DNA from: Jatrophihabitans sp.
GTDB lineage: Bacteria; Actinomycetota; Actinomycetes; Mycobacteriales; Jatrophihabitantaceae
Reading direction: 5' to 3'
DNA length: 6,623 bases
NCBI GenBank assembly: GCA_025966255.1
Contig: JAOPVG010000541.1
Coordinates: 1 to 6,623, forward strand
The translations under genes and the position numbers were made by a program. The notes under the pieces were generated by a model, which saw only the letters and a program-made list of their open reading frames with translations, was not told the origin of the DNA and ran no database searches. Below, piece after piece: positions 1 to 5,866 of this stretch (position 1 is the stretch's first letter; each line of letters opens with the position of its first letter).

Positions 1-353
1 CGTCCGCTCGCCGCGTTCACCGACGCGCCGAAGGCGCCGGCCACCGCCAGCATCACGCTGAGCCCGACGATGCCCGGCACGACCGCGGCAACGCCAAGCA
101 CCACCGCGGAGAGGCCCACCCCGGTGACGATCACGATCCGCTCGCCGTACCGGTCCGCGGCAGCTCCCCAGGCGATCAGGGTGAGCAGAATGCCGACGAT
201 CGGTGCGGAGACGACGAGGCTCGCTTCGAAGAGGCTCGCCCCCTCGGCCCGCAGCGCCGGAACGAGCATGGGGATGCCGTACATGAAGCAGCAGGTCGCG
301 GCCTGGGCGGCGGTACCGACGGCCAGGATCGTCCAGCGCCGCTGATCAGACAT
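1..353 (-). CDS. MFS transporter, N-terminal part (runs off left edge)
   Basis: The gene starts at ATG 353-351 and continues past base 1, so only the first 117 residues (of roughly 400 usual for the family) are visible. The translation begins MSDQRRWTILAVGTAAQAAT and shows hydrophobic segments at about residues 8-32, 45-63, 73-93 and 96 onward, consistent with the first membrane helices of a major facilitator transporter in the cytoplasmic membrane. Between helices 2 and 3 lies motif A of the superfamily, G63-x3-D67-R68-x-G70-x-R72. The end of the visible part, NAASG, fits the start of helix 4 in single-polypeptide MFS permeases. Substrate cannot be told. No strong Shine-Dalgarno precedes the ATG. 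It has its own putative promoter and operator in the 60-bp gap after the hydrolase gene, so it may be regulated separately. Family assignment is firm; specificity unknown. Confidence 0.88.
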   Translation of the reverse strand, partial: MSDQRRWTILAVGTAAQAATCCFMYGIPMLVPALRAEGASLFEASLVVSAPIVGILLTLIAWGAAADRYGERIVIVTGVGLSAVVLGVAAVVPGIVGLSVMLAVAGAFGASVNAASG

Positions 354-377
354 GCGGCGAGCCTAACTCACGTTCTC

Positions 378-402
378 ACTATAAGAGACTCAGGTCTCAT
401 AT
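378..402 (-). promoter_or_regulatory. Palindromic operator candidate overlapping the MFS gene promoter
   Basis: Positions 381-402 form an inverted repeat: arms of nine bases with one mismatch, core GAGAC-TCAG-GTCTC, flanked by ATA and TAT. On the minus strand a good -10 hexamer TATAGT (383-378) overlaps its promoter-proximal end, about 25 bases before the ATG; no convincing -35 is seen. The spacing is that of a repressor site covering the -35/-10 spacer, of the size bound by TetR- or MarR-type dimers. The short four-base centre and lack of a T-run argue against a transcription terminator for the upstream hydrolase gene. The regulator is not identifiable. Confidence 0.5.
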
Positions 403-413
403 GATGGGACGGG

Positions 414-1265
414 TCAAGTGGCCCCCACGAACGCGGCCACCTCGTCGGCGAAGCGTTCCGCCTCGCGCCGGTGCGGCTCGTGCCCGCTGCCCTCGAACAC
501 CACGAGCCGGCTCGACGGCAGGTGTCTCGCCGCCGCGTGCGCATGCGCCACCGGGATCACCGGGTCGTTCGCGTTCCAGACGAGCAGGGTCGGGACGTGC
601 GCGGCCAGCGTGCCCATGTCGATGAACGAGCCGCGCTGACCGGCCGGCTCGATCACCCCGCGCAGCGCTGCGAAGAACGCCGCCTGCCCCTCGGACGTCC
701 CCAGCGCACGCCCGGCCCGCCGCAGGTTGGTCACGTTGTCCGGCGTCAGGCGCAGCGCGCGGTGCAACCGCGGCCGGGCGTACAGGCGGCGCAGCCGCGA
801 ATGGGTGGCGAGGCGAAGCACGACCGGCGCCACCGGCAGCGCCGCCGCCCGCAGCACCGGATGCACCTCCCGGCCCAGTCCGCCCGCCGAGACGAGCACG
901 AGGCGCTGCATGCGGACCGGGTGCCGGCTGCCGAACTGAACCGCGATCGCCCCGCCGAGGGAATGCCCGCACACGGTGGCCGCCTCGACCCCGAGCACGT
1001 CGAACAGATCGCGGAGCGAATCGGCGAAGTCGTCCAGCAGGTACGAGCGGACCGGCTTGTCCGACGCGCCGTGCCCGATGAGGTCAACGGCCAGGACGCG
1101 CAGGCCGTGGGCGGCGAGCGGGGCGATGGCGCGGTCCCAGGTGCCGCTGTCGGAGGCGAGTCCGTGCAGGAGCACGACTACCGGCCCGCTGGGCGGGCCC
1201 GCCTCCAGGTAGGCGATCGCGGAGCCACCCGCGAGCACGGTTCGGCTCTGGATTCCGTCCTCCAC
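414..1265 (-). CDS. Alpha/beta hydrolase (serine hydrolase fold)
   Basis: A 283-residue cytoplasmic alpha/beta hydrolase without signal peptide. The oxyanion-loop motif is LLHGLASD (His34-Gly35). The nucleophile elbow is GHSLGG with Ser102, followed by an alpha-helical cap region about residues 130-210. The likely acid is Asp234 in WNANDPVIP, and the base is His262 in GSGHEPH, so the catalytic triad is complete. VDLIGHGASDKP (60-71) is the usual strand-4 loop of this family. Length fits the family (about 270-300). The start is GTG at 1265-1263; no good ribosome site is seen, and the gene begins 28 bp after the stop of the MEDS/anti-sigma gene, so translation may depend on that upstream gene. 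Substrate is not predictable: esterases, C-C hydrolases, haloperoxidase-like enzymes and RsbQ-like signalling partners share this fold. Fold and triad certain, role unknown. Confidence 0.9.
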   Translation of the reverse strand: MEDGIQSRTVLAGGSAIAYLEAGPPSGPVVVLLHGLASDSGTWDRAIAPLAAHGLRVLAVDLIGHGASDKPVRSYLLDDFADSLRDLFDVLGVEAATVCGHSLGGAIAVQFGSRHPVRMQRLVLVSAGGLGREVHPVLRAAALPVAPVVLRLATHSRLRRLYARPRLHRALRLTPDNVTNLRRAGRALGTSEGQAAFFAALRGVIEPAGQRGSFIDMGTLAAHVPTLLVWNANDPVIPVAHAHAAARHLPSSRLVVFEGSGHEPHRREAERFADEVAAFVGAT

Positions 1266-1293
1266 GTCAAGGCACGCTACAAGCCGGGCGCGG

Positions 1294-2202
1294 TCACCGG
1301 TCGAGGTACATCCGCACTACGGTGCCGGCGGCGGACGAGCGAAGCTGGACGAGGTCGCAGAGGTGATTGGCCAGCCACAGGCCCCGGCCGCTGGTCGCCC
1401 CGGGCGGCGGTGCCAACCGCCCGACGAGCGGATCCGTGATCTGGCCGCTGTCGGCGACCTCGCAGATTATCGAGCCCGGCTCGAACCACAGCGCGAGCAT
1501 GGCCCGGCCGCCGCCGTGGCGCAGGCTGTTCGTGACGATCTCGTTCACCGCGAGCACCAGGTCCTCCGCGCGATCCGCCGGCAGACGGACCTCGGCGGCC
1601 GCGCTACGCACGAACGCGCGCATCTCGGTGAGTCCGGTCGGATGCACCACGAGCCGGGTGGCCGTCAGCGGCGGCGGATCCAGCATGGCCGAGTGCATCG
1701 CGGCCGCAAGATCAGGCACGTACGAGGCATTCGTCGGCTGGCCGCGGATCACGGCATGGCTCTGCTGCATCGCGTGCAGAGCGGGTTGGTCGAGCTGCTC
1801 GGTGTCGTAGAGGCACACGACGGACAGCGGCCAGGTGCGCAGCGAAGGGTCATTGAGGACGACCTCGGAGAACTGGGCCTCGAGATGCGCGGCGGGGGAC
1901 CTTCCGGTGAAGACGCTTTCGTTGACGCCGATGGAGTGCCGCCCGTCGCCGGCGGCCTGGAAGCTGTGCAGCATCGTGGTGATCCGGCTCGGATTGCGGC
2001 CGTGCTCGTCGATTGCGACGAAGGTGACGTCGTCGGCGTCGCCGCCGAGTTGGTGGCGGACTTCGTCGATCTTCTCGCCGGCCGCGAGAAGGATCAGGCG
2101 CTCGTCCTGCTCCAGTCCGTCACGCACGACCTCGACGCAGGCCGCCACGAACTGGGCGCGGCCCGCATACGGCAGCGCTTCGTGTCGAAACGGGTCCTGC
2201 AT
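1294..2202 (-). CDS. MEDS-domain anti-sigma regulatory ATPase (RsbA-like)
   Basis: This 302-residue protein has two parts. Residues 1-165 form a MEDS domain (the sensory domain first described in DcmR), seen in FRHEALPYAG at the N-terminus and the CLYD motif at 130-133. Residues 175-302 form an RsbW/SpoIIAB-type GHKL ATPase: N box about 215-230 with Glu221 and Asn225, G1 box ADSG with Asp251, and G2 box GRGLWLANHLCD at 272-283. There is no phospho-acceptor histidine domain, so it should act as a serine kinase/anti-sigma protein that binds a sigma factor or phosphorylates a STAS antagonist, rather than as a two-component kinase. The architecture matches actinobacterial RsbA-family regulators. 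The start is ATG 2202-2200, preceded by a weak GAG-rich site. It lies 22 bp after a small gene and 28 bp before the hydrolase, suggesting one transcript. The sigma factor and antagonist are not in the window. Confidence 0.87.
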   Translation of the reverse strand: MQDPFRHEALPYAGRAQFVAACVEVVRDGLEQDERLILLAAGEKIDEVRHQLGGDADDVTFVAIDEHGRNPSRITTMLHSFQAAGDGRHSIGVNESVFTGRSPAAHLEAQFSEVVLNDPSLRTWPLSVVCLYDTEQLDQPALHAMQQSHAVIRGQPTNASYVPDLAAAMHSAMLDPPPLTATRLVVHPTGLTEMRAFVRSAAAEVRLPADRAEDLVLAVNEIVTNSLRHGGGRAMLALWFEPGSIICEVADSGQITDPLVGRLAPPPGATSGRGLWLANHLCDLVQLRSSAAGTVVRMYLDR

Positions 2203-2224
2203 CTCTGCTCGCGCGCAACGAGCG

Positions 2225-2488
2225 TCACGCAGCCCGTCGTTTGCGCGGGCGCTTCGCCCCGTCCGGGGCCGGGTGCTCGGACCGGGCGGCCGTCACGATC
2301 GACGTGTCGAGGCCGAGGATAGAGAGCAGCATCCGACAGTCGTCGGCGTCGTGCGCGGTCGCAGCGACCACTCGCACGGCGCGGCGCTGCTGCTCGGAAT
2401 GCAATTGTTCCTCGGCTTCGATGCGGGCCAGATCGGCCTGTGAGATCGGCGTGCCATCGACGGACATTGTCCCAACTCGCGCAGTCAT
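2225..2488 (-). CDS. Small conserved-looking protein upstream of the anti-sigma gene
   Basis: An 87-residue soluble protein from ATG 2488 (80 residues if the internal ATG at 2467 is used). GGGGAA lies about 10 bases before the first ATG and only a poor GGGA just before the second, so the start is uncertain. The sequence has a charged helix (about residues 19-45, rich in Glu, Gln, Arg), then the segment HDADDCRMLLSILGLD (46-61), then a basic tail ending KRPRKRRAA. No catalytic motif, membrane segment or signal peptide is visible. Small proteins with a similar D-x-D-D-C-x3-L-L-x2-L-G segment recur, from memory, in actinobacterial stress-regulator clusters without known function. Its position 22 bp before the MEDS/anti-sigma gene suggests co-expression and perhaps a partner role. 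I judge it a real gene, from the context and the non-random composition, but the function is unknown. Confidence 0.62.
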   Translation of the reverse strand: MTARVGTMSVDGTPISQADLARIEAEEQLHSEQQRRAVRVVAATAHDADDCRMLLSILGLDTSIVTAARSEHPAPDGAKRPRKRRAA

Positions 2489-2511
2489 GGCTGCACTGTT
2501 CCCCGCGCACT

Positions 2512-2527
2512 TCGGGTTCTAACCCGA
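2512..2527. promoter_or_regulatory. 16-bp palindrome upstream of the small gene
   Basis: TCGGGTT-CT-AACCCGA is a perfect inverted repeat with seven-base arms and a two-base centre, 23 bases upstream of the ATG at 2488. A two-base centre cannot form an RNA hairpin loop without losing pairs, so a protein-binding site is more likely than a terminator. On the minus strand it contains GGGTTA, which resembles the GGGTA(C/T) -10 element of SigB/SigF-type stress promoters. I see no matching -35 element at the right spacing, so the promoter reading is weak. Confidence 0.45.
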
Positions 2528-2589
2528 CCAAAATTAACTACTGTCGACGCACAGCCAGCGCCCATCGGACGGGCAGTCTGCACAGGTTT

Positions 2590-2621
2590 GGCCCAGCGCG
2601 CCAGGGCTGGCCGAGCGCGCC
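2590..2621 (-). terminator. GC-rich hairpin after the receiver gene (possible terminator)
   Basis: Seven to 38 bases beyond the stop of the receiver gene, two alternative stems are possible: GGC(C)CAGC with GCTGGCC (2590-2597 with 2606-2612, one bulge), or GCGCGC with GCGCGC (2596-2601 with 2615-2620). The octamer AGCGCGCC occurs twice, 19 bases apart. No T-run follows on the minus strand. It may weaken rather than stop read-through from the kinase operon into the small gene. The rest of the 139-bp gap (2489-2627) holds only the palindrome listed separately. Confidence 0.3.
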
Positions 2622-2627
2622 GAGGCG

Positions 2628-3086
2628 TCAGACGGCCGACGGCAGCTCGGCCACGGTGACGAAGAAGTCGTCGATCTGCTTGACGACCTGGGTGAATTGA
2701 TCGAAGTCGGCGGGCTTGGTCACGTAGACGTTGGCGTGCAGGTCATACGAGCGCGACACGTCCTCGACCGAGCCGGACGTGGTGAAGACGACGATCGGGA
2801 TCGAGCGCAGCCCCGGATCGGACTTCACCTCGGCCAGCACCTCGTGCCCGGACTTCCGCGGCAGGTTGAGGTCGAGCAGGATCAGGTCCGGCCGGTCGGC
2901 GTCGCGGTACTCGTCCTCGGTGCGCAGAAAGGCCATGGCCTCGACGCCGTCGGACACGACGTCCAGGTGCGTGTCGACATCGCCGGCGCGCAGCGCCTCG
3001 CGCGCGATCACGACGTCGCCGGGATCGTCCTCGACCAGCAGCACAGTGAGGCGCCGCCGCGGCCGGTCAGTGAGATGGTCGGACAC
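2628..3086 (-). CDS. Single-domain response regulator, Rcp1/CheY-like
   Basis: A 152-residue stand-alone receiver with no output domain. Numbering from the GTG at 3086, the acidic pair is Asp20-Asp21 in VEDDPGD, the phospho-acceptor is Asp72 in LLDLNLP, the switch threonine is Thr102 or Thr103 in VFTTS, and the conserved lysine is Lys124 in VTKP. The spacing and the ending YVTKPADFDQFTQVVKQIDDFF are typical of Rcp1-type receivers that pair with phytochrome-like kinases. A GTG lies at 3095 in the same frame, but GGAAGG (3100-3095) overlaps it; that site sits eight bases before the GTG at 3086, so I choose the latter. The gene overlaps the end of the kinase gene by 20 bp, indicating translational coupling and that this kinase is its phospho-donor. 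It probably acts by protein contact or as a phosphate sink; the target is unknown. Confidence 0.92.
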   Translation of the reverse strand: MSDHLTDRPRRRLTVLLVEDDPGDVVIAREALRAGDVDTHLDVVSDGVEAMAFLRTEDEYRDADRPDLILLDLNLPRKSGHEVLAEVKSDPGLRSIPIVVFTTSGSVEDVSRSYDLHANVYVTKPADFDQFTQVVKQIDDFFVTVAELPSAV

Positions 3087-4608
3087 TCGGGCCACCTTCC
3101 GGGAGCGTGAACCTCAGGGTCGCACCTGGCGGCGACTGTACGGTATCCAGCCAGATCTCACCGCCGTGGAACTCGACGATCTTGCGGGCCAGCGCCAGCC
3201 CGATTCCGGTCCCGCCGTACTGATCACGCAGGTGCAGGCGCTGGAAGACCGCGAAGATCCGCTCGGCGTACTGCGGATCGATGCCGATCCCGTTGTCGCT
3301 GACCGTGAAACGCCACAGCTCCCGCGCCGGATCGTGCTCGGCTGAGATCTCCACGACCGGTGCGACATCGTCGCGGTGGTACTTCACTGCGTTGCCGACC
3401 AGGTTCTCCAGCAGAGACGTGAGCAGGGTGCGGTCGCCGAGCACGGTTGGCAGCTCGGACAACCGATCGACGGTCGCCCCCGAGTCGGCGATCCGGTCCG
3501 ACAGCGTGGACAGCGCCTGGTCCAGGGCGGCACCGGTGTCGACCGGGGCGAACTCGTCGGTAGTGCGGCCGACGCGCGACAGCTCGAGCAGATCGTTGAT
3601 GAGGTTCTGCATCCGCTTCGCTCCGTCGACCGCGAAGTCGATGTACTCCCGGGCCCGGTTGTCGAGCTGCGGCCCGTACTGGCGCTCGAGGAGTTGACAG
3701 AAGTTCGTCACCTTCCGCAGCGGTTCGGAGAGGTCGTGCGAGGCGACGTAGGCGAACTGCTGCAGATCGGCGTTGGACCGCTCGAGCTCCTCGCCCAGCA
3801 ACCGGAACTCCTCCTTCGCCTCCTCGACCTGGGCCAGCTGAGCGACGATCCGGGCCCGCATGCCCTCCACGTCCGCACCGAGCGCGGTCAGCTCTAGCGG
3901 GCCGTCGGGAACGATCTCGCGGGTGAGGTCGCCCGATGCGACGTCCCGGGTCTGCGTACCCAGCCGCTCGACCGGACCGAGAACCCAGCGGTGGAGTCCG
4001 CGCCAAAGTGCGATACCGGCTGTGGCGATCAGGACGATGGCGAGGCCGAGGGAAATCGCGGCGACGACGCCGTCGAGCGTGCGGGCCCGGCGGGAGGCGG
4101 TGGCTCGGGCGACGAGGCTTGCGGTCAGGTCCGCGGCCGCGGTTCGGACCTGACCGAACTCGCGACTGCCGGCATCGATCACCGCTATGTCGGGATGTTT
4201 CCCTTCCTCGACCAGCGCGATCGCCGGTTCGGCGATGTCGTGCTGCCAGGTCAGGGCCGCCGTCGCAAAGGCCTGGACCTTGGCCAGGATCGTGCTGTCG
4301 CCCGCAGTGACACCCTTGACCTGTGCCATGTGGGTGGCTTGAGCGGCCTTGTAGCTGACGTAGGGCTGCAGCGACGTGGGCTGGCGCGTCAACAGGTAGC
4401 CGCGGACCCCCGTCTCCTGGTTCACCAGATCGGCGAGCAGCCGCTGGCTGGCGGCGGCGGCCGGCTGCCACCGGTAGATGACGTCGTTACCCGCCAGCGC
4501 GAACTTCACCGTCGACCCGACGACGACGGTGCCGAGGATCGCGAGCAGGACGGCGAGGGCGACGAACGAGCGGCCGAGGCGCCGGCGGAGCGTCCACGGC
4601 CGGGTCAT
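3067..4608 (-). CDS. Membrane sensor histidine kinase (CHASE3-HAMP-HisKA-HATPase)
   Basis: A 513-residue integral membrane kinase. Residues 15-38 are a first membrane helix after a basic start (TLRRRLGRS). Residues 40-175 form an extracytoplasmic helical sensor with the CHASE3 signature NQETGVRGYLLT (63-74). A second membrane helix covers about 180-202, followed by HAMP about 203-257 (GPVERLG) and a coiled coil to 285. The phospho-acceptor is His291 in ASHDLSEPLRKV. The ATPase domain has the N box ENLVGNAVKY (Asn406), G1 SDNGIGI (Asp438), F box IFAVFQRLH and G2 GGTGIGLAL, all intact. The start is ATG 4608-4606, which overlaps the TGA of the phosphatase gene (ATGA); the frame is open upstream to 4692 but that would lie inside the phosphatase gene. 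The signal is unknown. The HisKA type is that of phytochrome-like kinases, matching the Rcp1-type receiver encoded next. It may also phosphorylate the receiver domain of the phosphatase (inference). Confidence 0.94.
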   Translation of the reverse strand: MTRPWTLRRRLGRSFVALAVLLAILGTVVVGSTVKFALAGNDVIYRWQPAAAASQRLLADLVNQETGVRGYLLTRQPTSLQPYVSYKAAQATHMAQVKGVTAGDSTILAKVQAFATAALTWQHDIAEPAIALVEEGKHPDIAVIDAGSREFGQVRTAAADLTASLVARATASRRARTLDGVVAAISLGLAIVLIATAGIALWRGLHRWVLGPVERLGTQTRDVASGDLTREIVPDGPLELTALGADVEGMRARIVAQLAQVEEAKEEFRLLGEELERSNADLQQFAYVASHDLSEPLRKVTNFCQLLERQYGPQLDNRAREYIDFAVDGAKRMQNLINDLLELSRVGRTTDEFAPVDTGAALDQALSTLSDRIADSGATVDRLSELPTVLGDRTLLTSLLENLVGNAVKYHRDDVAPVVEISAEHDPARELWRFTVSDNGIGIDPQYAERIFAVFQRLHLRDQYGGTGIGLALARKIVEFHGGEIWLDTVQSPPGATLRFTLPEGGPSVRPSH

Positions 4609-5792
4609 CCGAACGGTCGGGTGGTCAGTACGACGGCGGCCGTGTCGTCCACCGACTCGCGCGGTGCGTTGCCGACCAGCGACGAGATCCACGACGCCGC
4701 AGGCTCACCGCTGCGCGTGCATGCACGCACGCCGGCGACCAGTTCGGTGATGCCGAGACTGTCCGACGTGGCGTCGATCGAGTACGCCTCGAGCAGGCCG
4801 TCGGTGTAGAGCAGGACGGAGGAAGCGGCCGGCATCGGTACGCGATTGTCCGGCCACCCGCCGACCAGTCCGGGCGGTAGTTGCACGCCCAGTGGCGGCC
4901 CGACGAGCAGGTCGAGGTAGCGCGGGGTGTCGCCAGCGCAAAGGACGGGCGCGGGGTGACCGGCCACCCGCACCGTCATCTCGCCGGCCGCGATCGTCAC
5001 GTCGCAGACGGTGACGAAGCGCCGATGACCGTCCTCCTCGGCGCCGAGGAGAAGCGCCAGAGTGGGCAGGATCCGGTCGTCCGGCACTCCGGCGAGAAGC
5101 AGCGTGCGCCAGGCGACCCGCAGATGGACGCCGAGCGCCGCCTCGTCCGGGCCATGACCCATCACATCGCCGATGACCGCGCGAATTCGGCCATCGGCGG
5201 TTTCGACGACGTCGAAGAAGTCGCCACCGAGCACCGCATCGTCGCGGCCCGGTCGGTAGTAGGTGGCGCAGGCCACGGCATCGGTAAGTAGCAGCGGCTT
5301 GGGCAGGAGTCCGCGCTCGAGGCGCGCCTGCTCGGCCGCGCTCAGGCGCACCTCGCGCAATTGCTGCTGCGCGCGCTGGGCCCGCTTGCGCTCCCTGGCG
5401 TACCGAATCGAGCGTTCGAGCAGATCGCCGGTGATCGTGTCCTTGACGAGGTAGTCCTGCGCCCCCGCGCCGAGCGCCTCGAGGCCGTTGCGTTCCTGAC
5501 GCCCGGTCAGGACGATCACCGCGATGTCGGGCGCGGCGGCGACCATCTTGTCCACCGCGCTGTATCCCTCAGCGTCGGGCAGTCCGAGATCGAGCAGGAT
5601 GCACACCGGTTTCGTCGCGGCCACGACGGTCAGTGCCTCACCGAGATTGCGGGCCCAGATGATCGAGTCGTCGGCGATGCCCACCTCTAAAAGGCAAGCC
5701 CGGACCAGGACCGCGTCCCCGTGGTCGTCCTCGACCAGCAGGATCGAGGCGTTGAGCGCCACTTCCCCGGTGTTCGGATCCAGCACTCCCAC
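4605..5792 (-). CDS. Receiver-PP2C (SpoIIE/RsbU-type) serine phosphatase
   Basis: A 395-residue cytoplasmic protein with a receiver domain at about 15-130: acidic residues Asp22-Asp23, phospho-acceptor Asp68 in LLDLGLP, Thr96 and Lys117. A coiled-coil linker (about 130-160, RKRAQRAQQQLREVRLSAAE) leads to a PPM/PP2C phosphatase domain at about 160-395. Metal-binding motifs are all present: GGDFFDV (Asp191), GDVMGHG (Asp209), YTDGLLEA (Asp331) and DDTAAVV (382-388). RsbU-type phosphatases remove phosphate from a STAS anti-sigma antagonist, freeing a sigma factor; here activity would be controlled by receiver phosphorylation. The GTG at 5792 is chosen because a perfect AAGGAGG (5808-5802) sits nine bases before it. 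An in-frame GTG at 5762 with GGGGAA beside it is less likely, and the open frame up to 5915 would run into the MarR gene. It is the first gene of the kinase operon. The STAS substrate is not in the window. Confidence 0.94.
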   Translation of the reverse strand: MGVLDPNTGEVALNASILLVEDDHGDAVLVRACLLEVGIADDSIIWARNLGEALTVVAATKPVCILLDLGLPDAEGYSAVDKMVAAAPDIAVIVLTGRQERNGLEALGAGAQDYLVKDTITGDLLERSIRYARERKRAQRAQQQLREVRLSAAEQARLERGLLPKPLLLTDAVACATYYRPGRDDAVLGGDFFDVVETADGRIRAVIGDVMGHGPDEAALGVHLRVAWRTLLLAGVPDDRILPTLALLLGAEEDGHRRFVTVCDVTIAAGEMTVRVAGHPAPVLCAGDTPRYLDLLVGPPLGVQLPPGLVGGWPDNRVPMPAASSVLLYTDGLLEAYSIDATSDSLGITELVAGVRACTRSGEPAASWISSLVGNAPRESVDDTAAVVLTTRPFG

Positions 5793-5834
5793 GCCGCGGG
5801 GCCTCCTTGCGAAAGGGCCGGCGCGGGGCCGGAG

Positions 5835-5866
5835 TGAGCAGACTGTACCTAGCCGGTCGCTGCTCA
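5835..5866 (-). terminator. Inverted repeat at the MarR gene end
   Basis: TGAGCAG (5835-5841) and CTGCTCA (5860-5866) are perfect complements separated by 18 bases, and the second arm includes the MarR stop codon. A second short stem, CCGGC-GCGGG-GCCGG, lies at 5818-5832. There is no T-run and the first loop is long, so termination between the MarR gene and the phosphatase operon is only a possibility. Confidence 0.25.
5844..5849 (-). promoter_or_regulatory. Possible -10 element for the phosphatase-kinase operon
   Basis: TACAGT on the minus strand lies in the 71-bp gap between the MarR stop and the phosphatase start, about 50 bases before the GTG. No clear -35 precedes it. AGGTAC in the same place is one base from the GGGTAC form of SigB-type promoters. 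Weak on its own; read-through from the MarR gene is an alternative. Confidence 0.22.

Noticed and set aside
471..1439. Long open frame on the plus strand (322 codons)
   Set aside because: It lies opposite the hydrolase gene, is rich in Arg, Gln and Gly in the manner of GC-rich antisense frames, and has no recognisable domain or ribosome site.
1363..2322. Long open frame on the plus strand (319 codons)
   Set aside because: Antisense to the MEDS/anti-sigma gene, whose domains are clear; this is a codon-bias artefact.
3224..4471. 415-codon open frame on the minus strand
   Set aside because: It is a shifted frame within the histidine kinase gene, very rich in Arg, Ala and Gly and without motifs.
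4609..4692. 28-residue N-terminal extension of the histidine kinase
   Set aside because: It would lie inside the phosphatase gene and is Arg-rich; the ATG at 4608 with the ATGA overlap precedes the natural basic-plus-membrane-helix start.
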